Source: Holtermannia corniformis
Taxonomy: Eukaryota; Basidiomycota; Tremellomycetes; Holtermanniales
Direction: 5' to 3'
Length of the DNA stretch: 64,000 bases
Assembly: GCA_001599935.1 (NCBI GenBank)
Contig: BCIJ01000001.1
Coordinates: forward strand, 1,799,027 to 1,863,026
The position numbers and the translations under genes are program-made. How positions within the stretch are numbered: position 1 is the first letter of the stretch; every line of letters begins with the position of its first letter. The notes beneath the pieces were generated by a model. The model had not been told where the DNA came from. It saw only the letters and a program-made list of their open reading frames with translations, and searched no databases. Positions 9,635 to 20,942 of this stretch are shown here, piece by piece.

Positions 9635-11965
9635 ATGGCACGCTCAGTCGCAGCTCCAACACACTCTGGATCAGAAGAGGTCATCCCCGACTCGGAGCCG
9701 GAACGGTTGGAGTACCATCGGGTCCGGCGAGAACGGAAAAAGGCAAAGCGGAGAGCAGCGAGTCAAGACGACGGGTTCTCTATCACTGGCCAGAGTTCGA
9801 TCACGCCAGCATTCAAGCTGGCAGGAGGTACCGAGGTGATCACAGTCGTGACGTCGGACGAAGACGACGAGGTGGAGATTGTGGATGAACGAGGTCCAAA
9901 GCTGGCATCACTAGCCAACAAGTATGCGTTCAAGCCAAAGTCGACCTCGCGCGCAGCCGTAGCAGGACCGTCAAAGACACCATCGAATGGCACTGCGAGC
10001 CCGTTGCCGCTCTTGCCGCCCCCTTCCGAGCTCAAGGAACCGAGCAAACCGCCGCCATGGCTCAAGACGACCAAAGTACTGCAAGAACTCAAGGGCTGTG
10101 TCGTGTGCGGCAGGATGTGGAAGGGCGCAAAGGAAAAGACGGGGATCGGGAAATGGGTCAGTCGTGTCGGCCACCGAGGCTCTACCCGCAAAAGTGACAA
10201 CGACTGACAATCGACCGTCTAGCGCCATATCGCAACGTGCCTCCCGCCGCTCTACCGCCCACCCAATGCACCCCCCGATCTCCCACAACTCATCCACCAA
10301 GCGCTCCTGGCACTCGCAGACTCGAATCCGTCACCTACCGCTTCAGATTCGCTGCTGGCATTCTACGCATCAGCACCCGTCACCAAACCCAAAGGCCTGC
10401 CCAACATCGTCACCGTCCGCGCACCCTCGGAACGCGATCAGCGTGAATGGGGTGCACACGTCCGCGGACAACTCGATGGGCTGCTGGGTGGTACACAGGC
10501 GCCGTCCGTGCCGGTACCAGTGGCCGAGGGCGGCGGGTTCCAACTTGAACTCGATCCCGAAGCCGAGCCCATGGACGCAGACGCAGACGACGTGGCATAC
10601 CCGCCAACACAACAGCTTAAACCATCTAGCCTCGCTCAACGACTCGGTCTCGCCGACTCTGACTCGGGCTCTGGCACCGGCACCGTCGGCCGCGCATCCC
10701 TCTTCAGCGCCGGAGGCGCTCTCAAGCCGCTGTCACTCAACAAAGAGCCCTTTCGAACAGGGAGAAGAGGGGACGTCGAATCCCTCTTCTCCTCCAATGG
10801 ATCGACAGCGTCCGCAACCAAGGACGCCTAGTACCGCCGGTTCGCTGGTGAAGAGGTTTGGAGACATTCAGACTTCGTCGCCTGGCACCCCGGTCTCGTT
10901 GGGTTTGGTTCGCGGACCGGGGAGCGTGGGAAGAGAGGTGTTGGATGTTGGCGCGGACGAGGACGAGGTCATGGATGAGGAAGCGTGGGGCGATCAAGCT
11001 TGTCTGGAGTGGGTAGGGACGGGCGATGCTCACGAGTTTGACGAGGCCGACGACGGTGAAGACGACGACGACGACTGCGCTCACTCGGACGGTTGGGGGC
11101 AAGACGCAATGCTCGAGTTTGAGCTCGACTATCAACCCGATCCGACTGTTGATCCCCACGACGATTCAACGCGCGCCGTGTCACAAGCGAACGACGCCGC
11201 AGTGATGCCTTCTCCAGCCCAAACGTCATCAGTCACGGCCTGTCGACATGAGACCGTCGTGGACCTGTTGGCGCGCGGGATGCCAGACTATGATTCATGG
11301 GAGCTCGTCAAGCTGCAGGTGCGCGTCGCATGCTACACGGCGAGCCTGGCTGACGCCCGGGACTTTGTAGAAGCTCACGTATCTCTATGGCTATCGCAAG
11401 AGCACGAACAAGAACGCATTGGTGCAGCAAGCCCAGGTTTGCTGGGCCGCCATCAACCCGTATTCTGTGCCTTTGCCTCTGCCGCTAGCACGCCACAAGC
11501 CCGTCACGCCTCAGCGTAGGGCGCAAGATGCAGATCTTGCGATTCTGCTCGACGCCTGCGCATCGTCCGACTCGTCATCGTCTGCCGATATCCCGCTCGC
11601 GAGCGTCAACAAGCGCACGGGCAAGAAGCGGGCCAAGTCACCGGTGTCCGTCCCAGTCAAGCGCGACATCATGCTGCGCTTCCACGACCTGTTTAGCGCG
11701 GATCGCGAGATGTACAGTAAGGTATTGCTGTATGAGGTGCGTAGTGGTTGACGACACGCCGCGCTGACATGCGCAGCCCCTTGATTTCGAGCATGTGGCG
11801 AGGAAATGTGTAGCTTTTGGGATCGAGGATCGGGGCTACAAGCTTCGACTGAAAGAGTTTCTTGACCGCATGGTGGGTGTCTTTGGTCTGAACGGTGCTG
11901 ACGCCCGTCAGAGCATTTCATTCTTCCAGCAAGATCCCACTGGTGGGACCCGTAAACGGCATTGA
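9635..11965 (+). CDS. SLX4: SLX4 structure-specific endonuclease scaffold
   Basis: Scaffold of the SLX1-SLX4 nuclease that resolves branched DNA during repair. Exons: 9635..10156, 10223..10774, 10809..11318, 11371..11736, 11777..11872, 11912..11965 (699 aa). Two diagnostic parts are visible. A UBZ4-like Zn motif CVVCGRMW...HIATC (about residues 157-178) is split by the first intron. The conserved C-terminal module has GMPDYDSWELVKLQ then a YGYRKS helix, and at the end MYSKVLLYEPLDFEHV and FLDRMSISFF, which binds SLX1 in known homologues. Between them lies a long acidic, disordered stretch. The reading frame changes near 10.8 kb. I place a 34-nt intron (10775..10808), which keeps all frames, but it is shorter than any neighbour and could instead mark a sequencing indel. 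Confidence 0.85.
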
Positions 11966-12117
11966 TCCCCGCAATCCAGTTGTATGCAGACGATTTCCGC
12001 TGCCTTTGAGCCCAGAGGCCCTTTGATCGCCTCGGCCCCTCGTCATCAGGACACTGATGGGTGAAACGCAATCCTCAGAGGCTCCTTTGTGTCTTGCCCG
12101 GAGCTCTTACGCAGGCA

Positions 12118-13618
12118 ATGTGGGATTTGCTGCCTGGGGGCACTGTGACAGACAGCGTCGAGGGATGCGCTGACATGGGCGTTGTTGTCGTTTATGCGGC
12201 TCTGGGGGTGTTCGGTGGAGCGCTTGGTGTGGGAGCGGCCGAGTGAGTGCTCCAACTCGGACAGGGTGAATTTATCTAACGCGACACAGACCTCACCGAG
12301 GCGATGATGTCGAAGAGCTACGCCCTGCCTTCTGTATGGCAGACTGGAGCACGACCGTCTGCACAGTCTCCCTGCTCGGTCAGTGCCGTCTCCTCACTTG
12401 GCCCAGCGCACTGATCACGCGCATACAGGGATCCTCGGGGGTCTACTCTTGATCATCTTCCTGATCGTCGGCGGCTGGCGCTTCCGCTCGTGGTTGCGCG
12501 AACGGCGGTTCAACAAGGCACTCAAGCACCCCGATGGAACAGGCTATCACGGTGATGCGCCTTCGACACCGAAATACGCCAATGGCCCTGCAGCTTTCAA
12601 AGCTCCTGCGAGGCCGAGCTCGGTCTTTTCGGTCCTAAAGCAGTCCAAGACTACTGGGTCCGGCGGACGCTCCGAACCGGCAGTCATGGCAATGAAGGCG
12701 TATCCTAACAGCTCTCCGTGCTCGACAAGACCGTTGTTACAGCCCGCGCCCAGTCTGTCGCCTGCCAGCGTATCGCCTCGTCCCGTCAATGCGGCATCAC
12801 CCTCGTTCCACTTGCCAATACGCGCAATGGAGCACCCTCGCCTCGGTCCACCCGTTCCAGCGCACACGACGACCAGCGCCCATCCTGGGTCCAACTCGGG
12901 CGCATATCATCCGCCGCCTTTTGCTGGCAGCGTCAACTTTCAAAGTGCCTGGGCGCCTGCAGCATCACAGCCGCAGCCGCAACCGGTGTATCCTGCCGGT
13001 AGTACTACATGTCAGCCGACGTACGAACAGCAACCGACACCAGCGCAGGTATATGCACAGCAGAATTGGGTAGCTGCCCAGGCAAATGTGCCCCCTCCAG
13101 CCCCACCAGTGTATCGAGCAAACGGTCGACTACCTGCCGCGCCTCCCAGTCATGGCTATGACAGTCGCTCGGATACATCACACCATTCATCGCAGTACAC
13201 TACGCGCTCGCAGAGCTCGTATTCATCCGGCACTACCGCGTCTTCCTTTTCCGTTGCGACGCCACCACCCCAGACATTCACTATCCCAGTCTCACCCGCT
13301 GTCCAGCGCGTTCGAGCGAAGAGCATGGTGCAACCTCCAGTACCGCAACAAATCTACGATCGAAGACAGACATTCCATCCTGCACCGGCCTCTGCCCCCG
13401 CCACCGGCGGTCTCCCACCTCCACTTCCTCCCATTCGGACACAAAACCTCGAGGGGCAATCGAGTCCCAAGAGAGTCTCAATGCATCCGAAGCAGAAACT
13501 GCAGAAAGGCGCCCATGGCCGACGGGCACAGAGCTCGGGGGCGGCGCTTCCGTCACCGAGCGACGCGGCACGTATAGGCCCATCGTGGCATAGGAACAAG
13601 ATGAAGCACTTGGCTTGA
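12118..13618 (+). CDS. Membrane-anchored proline/serine-rich protein, unknown
   Basis: Not recognised. Exons: 12118..12242, 12290..12378, 12429..13618 (467 aa). The start at 12118 is chosen because exons 1 and 2 join in frame to the rest; a shorter alternative begins at the Met of MADWSTTVC. A first hydrophobic stretch (VVVVYAALGVFGGALGVGA, residues about 21-40) may be a signal or first membrane segment. A strong transmembrane segment follows (LLGILGGLLLIIFLIVGGW) and then a basic stop-transfer region (RFRSWLRERR). The remaining ~350 residues are disordered and rich in Pro, Ser, Gln and Tyr with many PPxY/PxxP-like patches. The layout suggests a plasma-membrane or ER-anchored adaptor with a cytoplasmic tail; this is inference. 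Only 152 bases separate it from SLX4, and its stop lies 57 bases from the NOX stop. Confidence 0.6.
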
Positions 13619-13675
13619 ACGTATCTGATGTTGTACAGGTATGCATAATGATAAAACGTCTCGCCGGCGAGCGCT

Positions 13676-16460
13676 TTAGAAGTTCTGTCTGAAGTTAGTG
13701 TTGTCCATTCCAAACGCACGGGGCTCACCTCTTTGCCGAAAAAGAAGCGGCAGCCTTCAGGTGTCGTATACTTGTTGCTCATGACGTGCAGCTGTCTCGA
13801 GAGGACTGCCGGTCCACAGAAGCTGCATCGCGTCAGCCATGTGCTGAGTAGCGCATGCGGGCTTCACTTACAAGACTCCACAATCGGTGTCGGGATGCTT
13901 GTTTGCTATACCTTCGAACACCTTGTCCCACTAGTCGCCAATTGTCAGCAGTGTCTTTTATCAAGCCAGTATAGCTCACGTTTGGACGTCCAAAGTGAGT
14001 CGGAGCACGAAGGCTCGTGATTGCGTCCTTCTCAGCGCCGACGTCCTGGACGAGGATGTTGTTCATATCCTCGTCTTTGATCTTGGCGGTGAGGTAGATG
14101 TGGATCTCGATTCGGTGGTCCGTGTCCTCGGCTTCGACAGCCTGCAGAAGCGAATGGAACCCTGGACAGAGCGTTAGTGGCGACGAGTGTATGTTTTTAT
14201 CATATCTCACACTCGGCAGCTATCACGAGTTAGCTTCATATCCGCATGTCAGACCGGTGTACATACCTCCAAAGTCCCGGATGACCCAGACAAAGTACAC
14301 CTTGCTTAAGCGCGTCTTCTTCTCCTTGCCGAAGCCGTTCAGGCGGTACCAGATGCTCTTCAAAATACTAGCAAAGGGTGTCACACCGATACCAGCTGTT
14401 TCTGTCATCGTCTGAGGGCACACGAAGTAGTAGACTGACCGCCGACTAGGAGAACAGTTTCGAACTTGGTAAAGTCCTCACTTGCGGATCCGAAGGGCCT
14501 AATGTGGTCTCAGATACTTGCTGAAGTCGATGCGCATTCGCCACACGCACCCGTCAATCATAACACGCGGCAGAGTCTTGTTCAGTGGCGGAGGCACAAC
14601 CACGGTGCCAGCGCCGTCCGACTTGCCACCTTTCTCCTTGGGTGCTTTGCTGTCAAAGTCACACCCGAGCGCTTTGGCAAAGGCCTGTAACATGGTGAGC
14701 GGATGACTTCAGTAGTAGTGCCTGCAGAACTCACTGTGGTCCAGTCACCGGCGACACGGATGTGTACAGAAAGGTAGTCTGCCAGAGGTCAGTATCAGAA
14801 ACACTCAACGCCACTCCGCGCACCTTCCTCGGGTGCGCTGCAGTCAGTTAGCATAGGTACCAAGGGAGATAGAGATTACTCACGATGTCAGAGTAAACGG
14901 ATGGTACTGGAAGTAGCTGATCTCCGGGCAGTTGATGAAGATGTACTGCCCAGCCCGTCGCGTCGTGTGTTCCTTCTTGATCTGCACCTCCATGACTTTG
15001 GATGGGTGCTGCACCACTTTCGAAATGTACGTGACATGCCGAGCTGCGCCGGGTAAGCGCGAGTGCGATAACAGCCCAAAATCTATGCGTACCTCTGATC
15101 TCACGAAGGATCCGCTCCATGACCCACAGCGAACCGCCAGGGAGCCAGAATTTCTACAGGGCACTGGTTCAATGACTATGCGTGACCGCTCCGATTGACG
15201 CACCCAAAAGACACCGATTTGTCCAGCGGAGCAGAACGGCGGACGATCAGGTTGGATCATGCCTGTGTACGGTAAGTACCCAACAATGAATTCGCTATAC
15301 GAATGTACAGAACATGCCGTGTAGCTGCCAGCCGATGAAGAAGACGATAAAGAGCTTGCGCAACGTTAGAGCATTCACTTTGTAGTCACTTCCTACTTAC
15401 ATGGTGTGAGTACCAGAACCTACATTTGACGTCAGCGAGTGCGGGTGAGTAATTACCGTCCAGAACAAACCTCTCAAAGTTGGCTCGACGACGTTTCTCC
15501 ATCGCGTACCAGACCATGATCCCCAGCGCGATCGTCATGATCCAACCTGTGATGCCTGGCCCGGTCGTGAAGTTGTACGCGAGGAAGCCAGTGAAGCCAC
15601 TGCGCTGATCGTTAGCCAGTCAAAGCGAACTATGTTCGCCACTTGCGTTCCCTGTACAATCGCGAGCAATCTGACGTTGTTGATATGCGCAGCCTGATCA
15701 CTGTCAGCTAGTGGCCCTTATGTTCGACGAGGTACATACGATATGGATGAAGCTGAATAGAACGATCGCCCAGGCAACTTGCTTGTGGAATGTGATGTTC
15801 TTGTCAAAGGGGATCACATCTTGCAGAGGCGTCCGCCGTAGCAACGAAATGAAGTTGCGGCACACTGGGAAGAGAATGAAAATGACGTCGACTAGCGGAG
15901 AGGCCGTGTCAGCTTTCCGACCTAGCGAGATCATGAACCCACTGTGCAGAACCAGTGCAGAGCTTCTCGCTGCCACTGTCGCCAAAGGTGAGAAGTGTTA
16001 TGCAGCTGATCCCACTACTGTCACGCACTAAAGGTCCACCCGAAAGTTGCCCTTGCATTGTTTAGGTTGTCTTTGAGGGTGTAGTGAATCACGGCAAATG
16101 CAAAGGCAAGGCAGTGTAGGAAGATCCAGAAGACCATGAACAGTCTTTTACCGCCTGGTCCAGCAAGATGAGCGGAGCGGCTACCGAACGAGGTCGGTGA
16201 AGCGCACCTTCATTCACCATCCAGACCTTGATCTTCTCGGCGGTACCCATCCCACCCTTTTTCTCTAGCACGGACCCAGCCTTGAGGTTGGCCATGGTGT
16301 GCATGAGCCCCTGCAAGCGCCCGCGCTCTGCCTGATTGCGCTGAAGGTGCGAGGGTACCGTCGACGCCGCATTGAGGTTGTTGGGTGAAAATGGATAGCT
16401 GTTTGTCGGCGGGACGGGAGGTCCAGAATCGAACGAGAGGTGGGATGCACGCCTGGGCAT
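13676..16460 (-). CDS. NOX: NADPH oxidase (NOX, gp91phox family)
   Basis: Transmembrane flavocytochrome that passes electrons from NADPH through FAD and two haems to oxygen, making superoxide. It has 21 exons (minus order): 16208..16460, 16029..16154, 15943..15975, 15740..15891, 15643..15693, 15471..15604, 15401..15419, 15309..15354, 15204..15262, 15093..15153, 14884..15043, 14824..14837, 14735..14778, 14551..14684, 14440..14498, 14267..14395, 14211..14219, 13980..14161, 13872..13930, 13729..13822, 13676..13684; 608 aa, every phase consistent. Seen: [12 protein letters not shown] (TM1), six helices with haem-type His, [24 protein letters not shown] (FAD site), [22 protein letters not shown] and GVFFCGP (NADPH site), and the canonical FFFGKENF end. 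A ~75-residue N-terminal extension precedes TM1. Micro-exons of 9, 14 and 19 nt encode conserved residues. Whether it is NoxA or NoxB type cannot be settled by eye. Confidence 0.95.
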
Positions 16461-17030
16461 GGTAATGAGTCGTCAAGAAAAGTCCCAAGAAAGTACAGCG
16501 ACTGTCCAGCAGCCGAGCAGCGAATATGCGAATGGATGAACGAGACAGGAGGAACGATGAGCGTCTGGGTCTCACCGGTCTGTTTGCCTGCGCAGTGCGA
16601 ACTTTGGTCCGTTCAATGAAACATGAGCACGTTGGGTAGTCAGTGTTTCAGCACGACCAAAGTTAGCCTGAGCGATATGAGGCACGCGGTAGCATCAGTC
16701 GTTGCTGCGCAATCGTCACAATGTGACATCGCGCAGCGCACGTCTTTGGCGATGGAATGCTGCATCAGTACGTGCTGCGCAACTGCAGTTGTCAATAATA
16801 ATGGGGATGTTCACTGCAAGCCGGAGACGCGACAAGCACAGACGTTTCATGTTAAATCGACGTCGTTTTTTCTGATTTTCTCCCGGTTCAGCATGTACGC
16901 GTTTGACTTGTGACTTTGGCATCGGATCATCTAGGCAGCAAGCATCGACTATGCAGATGGTAGCTTGACGAGTGCGTGAGAGCTGTGGTATTCCGCCAGA
17001 GTATACCGAAGCTGACTTCAGGCAGTCCAA
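16461..17030. other. Divergent intergenic region, NOX / unknown gene
   Basis: About 570 bases without a convincing gene. It must hold the NOX promoter and that of the next gene. I recognise no motif. Confidence 0.4.
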
Positions 17031-18615
17031 ATGACAGTCTCGCTGCGGCCGGTGATCGACTTGAGCTCGTCGTTTGCCACTGGTCACTCCGGCAACTCCC
17101 TTAGGACAACTCTAGACCCTTGTTGCATCTCGACCAACCAGCGTGATGGCATCCCAGACCCGTCGAGCTCTGCATCGGCGAGCTCTCGCTCAAGCAGACG
17201 CAATGTATCACCACCTGCCGGGAGAAAGCGTGCACGAGTCAGCACGGCCGGTCTCCCATCATCTCAGAATGGCGAGCAAAAGCTTTTCGCAGAGAATAAT
17301 ACCAAGCTCGGGGAGCTCATGAAGGACTGCGAGGACGCACTGGCCATGTCAGGGCGAACGCCGGCAAAAGTCATCGAGACCGTCGAGGACTTCGAGATGC
17401 TTCAAGGCGACAGCGACGACGAGCTGTGGAGAGGATACGAGCCAGAGTCTATCTCGGAACCAGAGGAGGCGAGAGGCCATCACGAGAATCTCATACGAGA
17501 GGCACAAGAGCTGCAAGCAGGCCTACATCCCGATGGCGCCGTCACTAGGCAGGAAGAGCGGAGAGCGGAACAGCTGCAACATCGTCAGACCCTGCTGGGT
17601 GAGTGCTCCAAGCCAGCTGAAGAAGTTGGCTTAAGACGTCTCAGCCAATCTGAAAGCTCGCAGCAAGCGGCCCCGTAGCCTCAGCTTCGTGTCCGACTCT
17701 TCTCCTGCGCAAAACCCAGTTTCCCTTCCGCCAGCTGATTCCTCCAACCCTCAACGTTCTGCGGCACAATCGAGCCCGCCGACGTCTGTTTCGCTTGGCA
17801 AGGGTCGCGAGGAAGACCCCAGTGGCGACTGGACGAAACATATATTCACTCCGTCACCTCAGCAGGTTGCGGACGCACACGATCCCCCACCAGCTCCGCA
17901 GATCTCCCAAGGCTTGTCAGGGCACGATCAAGAGGTGGTACAAGCGGACGATGATGGCGAGGATGACGAGGAGGAGTTCCCTTGGAGCTCTTCACCTCCT
18001 CGTCCAGGCCGCGTGCTCGTGCCCGCATCCGATGACGGTCCGGAAGTGGGGTGCAGTACACCGCGTTCGAGTCGACACGCCTCATCGCACGCTCACGCAG
18101 AGGACAATCACCGCCCAGCCGATCCATCCCAGCGAAGTCCAACCGCAAGGCCCCCGCAACGTTACGGCAAACAAAAGGCCGCAACCCCAGATCCGGACGT
18201 GGTGGATCTCGTCAGTGATGATGACTTTGCGGTTGACGACTACGACGACTTTGCCTATGGCCCTAGCGATTACATCCCTCCCCATAGCCAGCTGGCCAAG
18301 CTCCCACCCGCTCCCCCTATCCCAGTGTTCGAGATTGCCGATAGCCCCGAACCCGAGCCGATCACTTTCCCGATCACCTACCTAAGGGACCTTGACAGCG
18401 CCGATCGCGACTTCTTCGAGAACCATCTCACGCGCTCAAAGGCGAAAACGGCGGCCAACGGCGAGAATGGGTATGAGAAGCAGGCGCGGACCATGGCTCT
18501 TGGAATCGGTACGGCCAAAGAGGCAGCAGCCAAGAAGCGTGCGGCAGCTGCAAAGAAGCCTTGGCGCGGCGCGTGGCGGGGGCGAGGACGAGGACGAGGC
18601 CGGGGAAGAAAGTGA
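17031..18615 (+). CDS. Unrecognised disordered acidic protein with Gly-Arg tail
   Basis: Exons 17031..17598 and 17645..18615 (512 aa). Ser/Pro-rich N-terminus with a basic patch (GRKRARVS), a short predicted helix (FAENNTKLGELMKDCEDALAMSG), an acidic stretch (DFEMLQGDSDDELWRGYEPE), more disordered acidic sequence (VVDLVSDDDFAVDDYDDF), then PITYLRDLDSADRDFF and a C-terminal run of Gly-Arg repeats (RGRGRGRGRGRK). A nuclear, nucleic-acid-associated role is plausible from the composition but is not shown. The PITYLRDL...FF motif recurs, changed, at the C-terminus of the next gene. Confidence 0.6.
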
Positions 18616-18801
18616 GCAAACGTGGATGACGTGATGTCCTTGCAGATCCATGTGCCATATGTATCCCTTTCCTCCGTCCGAGCCGGAACTCAGCTCGTCA
18701 CCGACCGCCGTCAGGTACAAGACTATGCAACTAGGTTGCCTCGCATCGCATCGTATAGGGACTGTGCATCGAACGATACGCTTAAGGTCGTTGCTTCTCG
18801 C

Positions 18802-20766
18802 ATGAGCAATCAACGCAGGCGGCGAATCACTCTCAGCGTTATAATGGCGGTGAGTTATAAAGTGAATTTCGGCGGAAATCTGAACAGAGCTTGCAGGTGT
18901 CTCAAGAAGTCCGCATAGCCGTCAAGGACGCTCTACAAGCGAGCAAGCCCGGGGAAGGGGATTCCAGCGTCGGTCAGTCAGAGCCAACGTAATACGACCT
19001 TATACTGACTTCGCGAAGACGCCCTGTTCAAGATGCAAGCAAGTCTATGTCGGCTATTCGGCATCGCGCTTGATCTACTCGGCGCCGGTCACATACTCGA
19101 GCAAGTCGAGCAGCTGGAAGAAGAGTCGCTTCGGACCGTCTCCGAAGCGGCCGCCATTGAGCTTGATGACCTTCTCGCGGATATCAAGTGTCTGAACCGA
19201 TCGCTCGTGATCATTGCAGATACGCAGTCGCCAGATCGCTACGTCGCGGCTCGGTCTTGCCGCAAGGCATATCGCAAGATGAGTGCTAGACTTGTCTTCG
19301 TGCGCAAGCTACTGTGTATACAGTCGGAAGGCTGTCTCGATCTGCTCATCGACGGCACATCAGCGTTATCAGTCGAGCTGGCTACAGCGCACATCCTCGA
19401 TGGGATCAAAGCGGGTTTGAAGCTGCAACGCTACCATCTAGGCGCAGTCCTCGGGATAAGCAAGATCATCCAGCGCAGGCAGCCTATTGGACCGAAAGCG
19501 GTTGCAAACCAAGAGCTGTACTTATCGCATGGCTATCGGCACACTTCATTCAACTCGCCGGTCATCAAACCTGACGCTGCACGAGATGATCTGCCGTCTC
19601 CGTCGCCGTGTCCCGAGGAAGTCTCCTCCCAAGTTGAAGAAGCGGTAGCGCAAGATATCTCGGGGACGATTGGTGACGTTGTCGACAACCTTGAAGACGC
19701 ATACCGTCCCTTGGACTTTGCCACAAACGAGGTGATCCACATCGAGGACGACACGAGCACTCGATCAAGCCTGAGCGTGCCGATCGTCGAGCACGTTGTA
19801 CGCAGTGAGCACACCAGTGATTCGTCTACTACGACCTGACGGGTTTTAGTGGCTATATTCAATTGCTCTGCGGATAGAGCCTGCAGTGTCCAACCATCGC
19901 CGGTGGAACCCGTTCACGAGCGTCATCTCCCCTCATCACCTCCTACATCCCCCCATGCAATCATGCTCGGTCAGGAAGACCAGCAGCTCTCAGAACCAGA
20001 ATCTCGACCTCGGGAGATCAGCCAAGGAGCATGGGTTACCACATGCGACAAAGTGACGGCCGAGCCTCTCGAGACAACTCCAGGACCCCCGATCCAACAG
20101 AGCTCTCCGGAGAGATCACCCATCGGCCTACCTTGGGCTCACTCGGCTTTCGGCCGTGGAGGCGACAGCATGCACCGCTCGTTCGACCACGCATGCAATC
20201 ACTCGGCGTTTGGTGCACAACGGACCGCAGCGGGGCTTTGGACACCTGCGTCCAGTCAAAACTCTTCTTCCGAGTTCCCTGTGCTTGGTCCATTCTCTCC
20301 GTCGCCGACTGGATCGCGCTCTTGCCCGTCTGTCCCCAGTGTGGACACGGCCCAAGGCCACGAGTGGACAGTCGCGCGCGCCACACCTTCAGATGTGATC
20401 TCTACGCCAGGTGCAAGTAACATCGAAAGACCTCACTCGGTCACACCACCACTCTCAGGAGAATCAAGATGCCCCCCAGAGCGCGAGAGAAGGCTATTGG
20501 TGTCTTCACTCGGTCATAGTGATGTGACGAGTGCTCGCACTCCGTCGGTCGACCCCGAAGCAGTGCTATGCCCCGCGCAAGAGGACGCCACATTCCTCAC
20601 TCTGTGCGAAAGCCAGGCTCTCGCGCCGCTGGACTCTTCTCGAAGCTCTGACGAGTCAGATGGCGAGCAAGACGAATATAGCTGGGCGCCTGTGATACTC
20701 CTGCATGACCTCTGCGACAAAGACAAGGCGTTCTTTGTTTACCAATATCCTTCTGCACACCCATGA
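18802..20766 (+). CDS. Unrecognised protein, helical N-half, disordered C-half
   Basis: Exons 18802..18849, 18897..18972, 19019..19804, 19850..20766 (608 aa; phases agree). The start is the first ATG whose exon splices in frame onto VSQEVRIAVKDALQ. Residues about 35-230 look like a compact helical bundle (LFKMQASLCRLFGIALDLLGA, ILEQVEQLEEESLRT, ARSCRKAYRKMSARLVFVRKL). The rest is Ser/Pro/Glu-rich and disordered. It ends with APVILLHDLCDKDKAFF and a short tail, which resembles the motif near the end of the gene upstream. No known family recognised. It is convergent with DBF4, with 176 bases between stops. Confidence 0.6.
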
Positions 20767-20942
20767 TGGGTTCAGGTGAGGGCCCAACAGCAACACTGTC
20801 ACCGCTGAACTCGCAGAGTCTGCCTCGAATCCGAGCACGAGAATGCGTGCGCCATGTTCGTAGGCCGTTGTACGCGTATGCAAATGCTATCATCGCCATG
20901 TCGTATGCAGTATATCGTGATGACCCCGTGCTCTCCGTGCTC

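Noticed and set aside
9987..11519. 510-codon single ORF across the SLX4 locus
   Set aside because: Its first ~260 codons are out of frame with the UBZ-containing exon; only the part after about 10.8 kb is used by SLX4.
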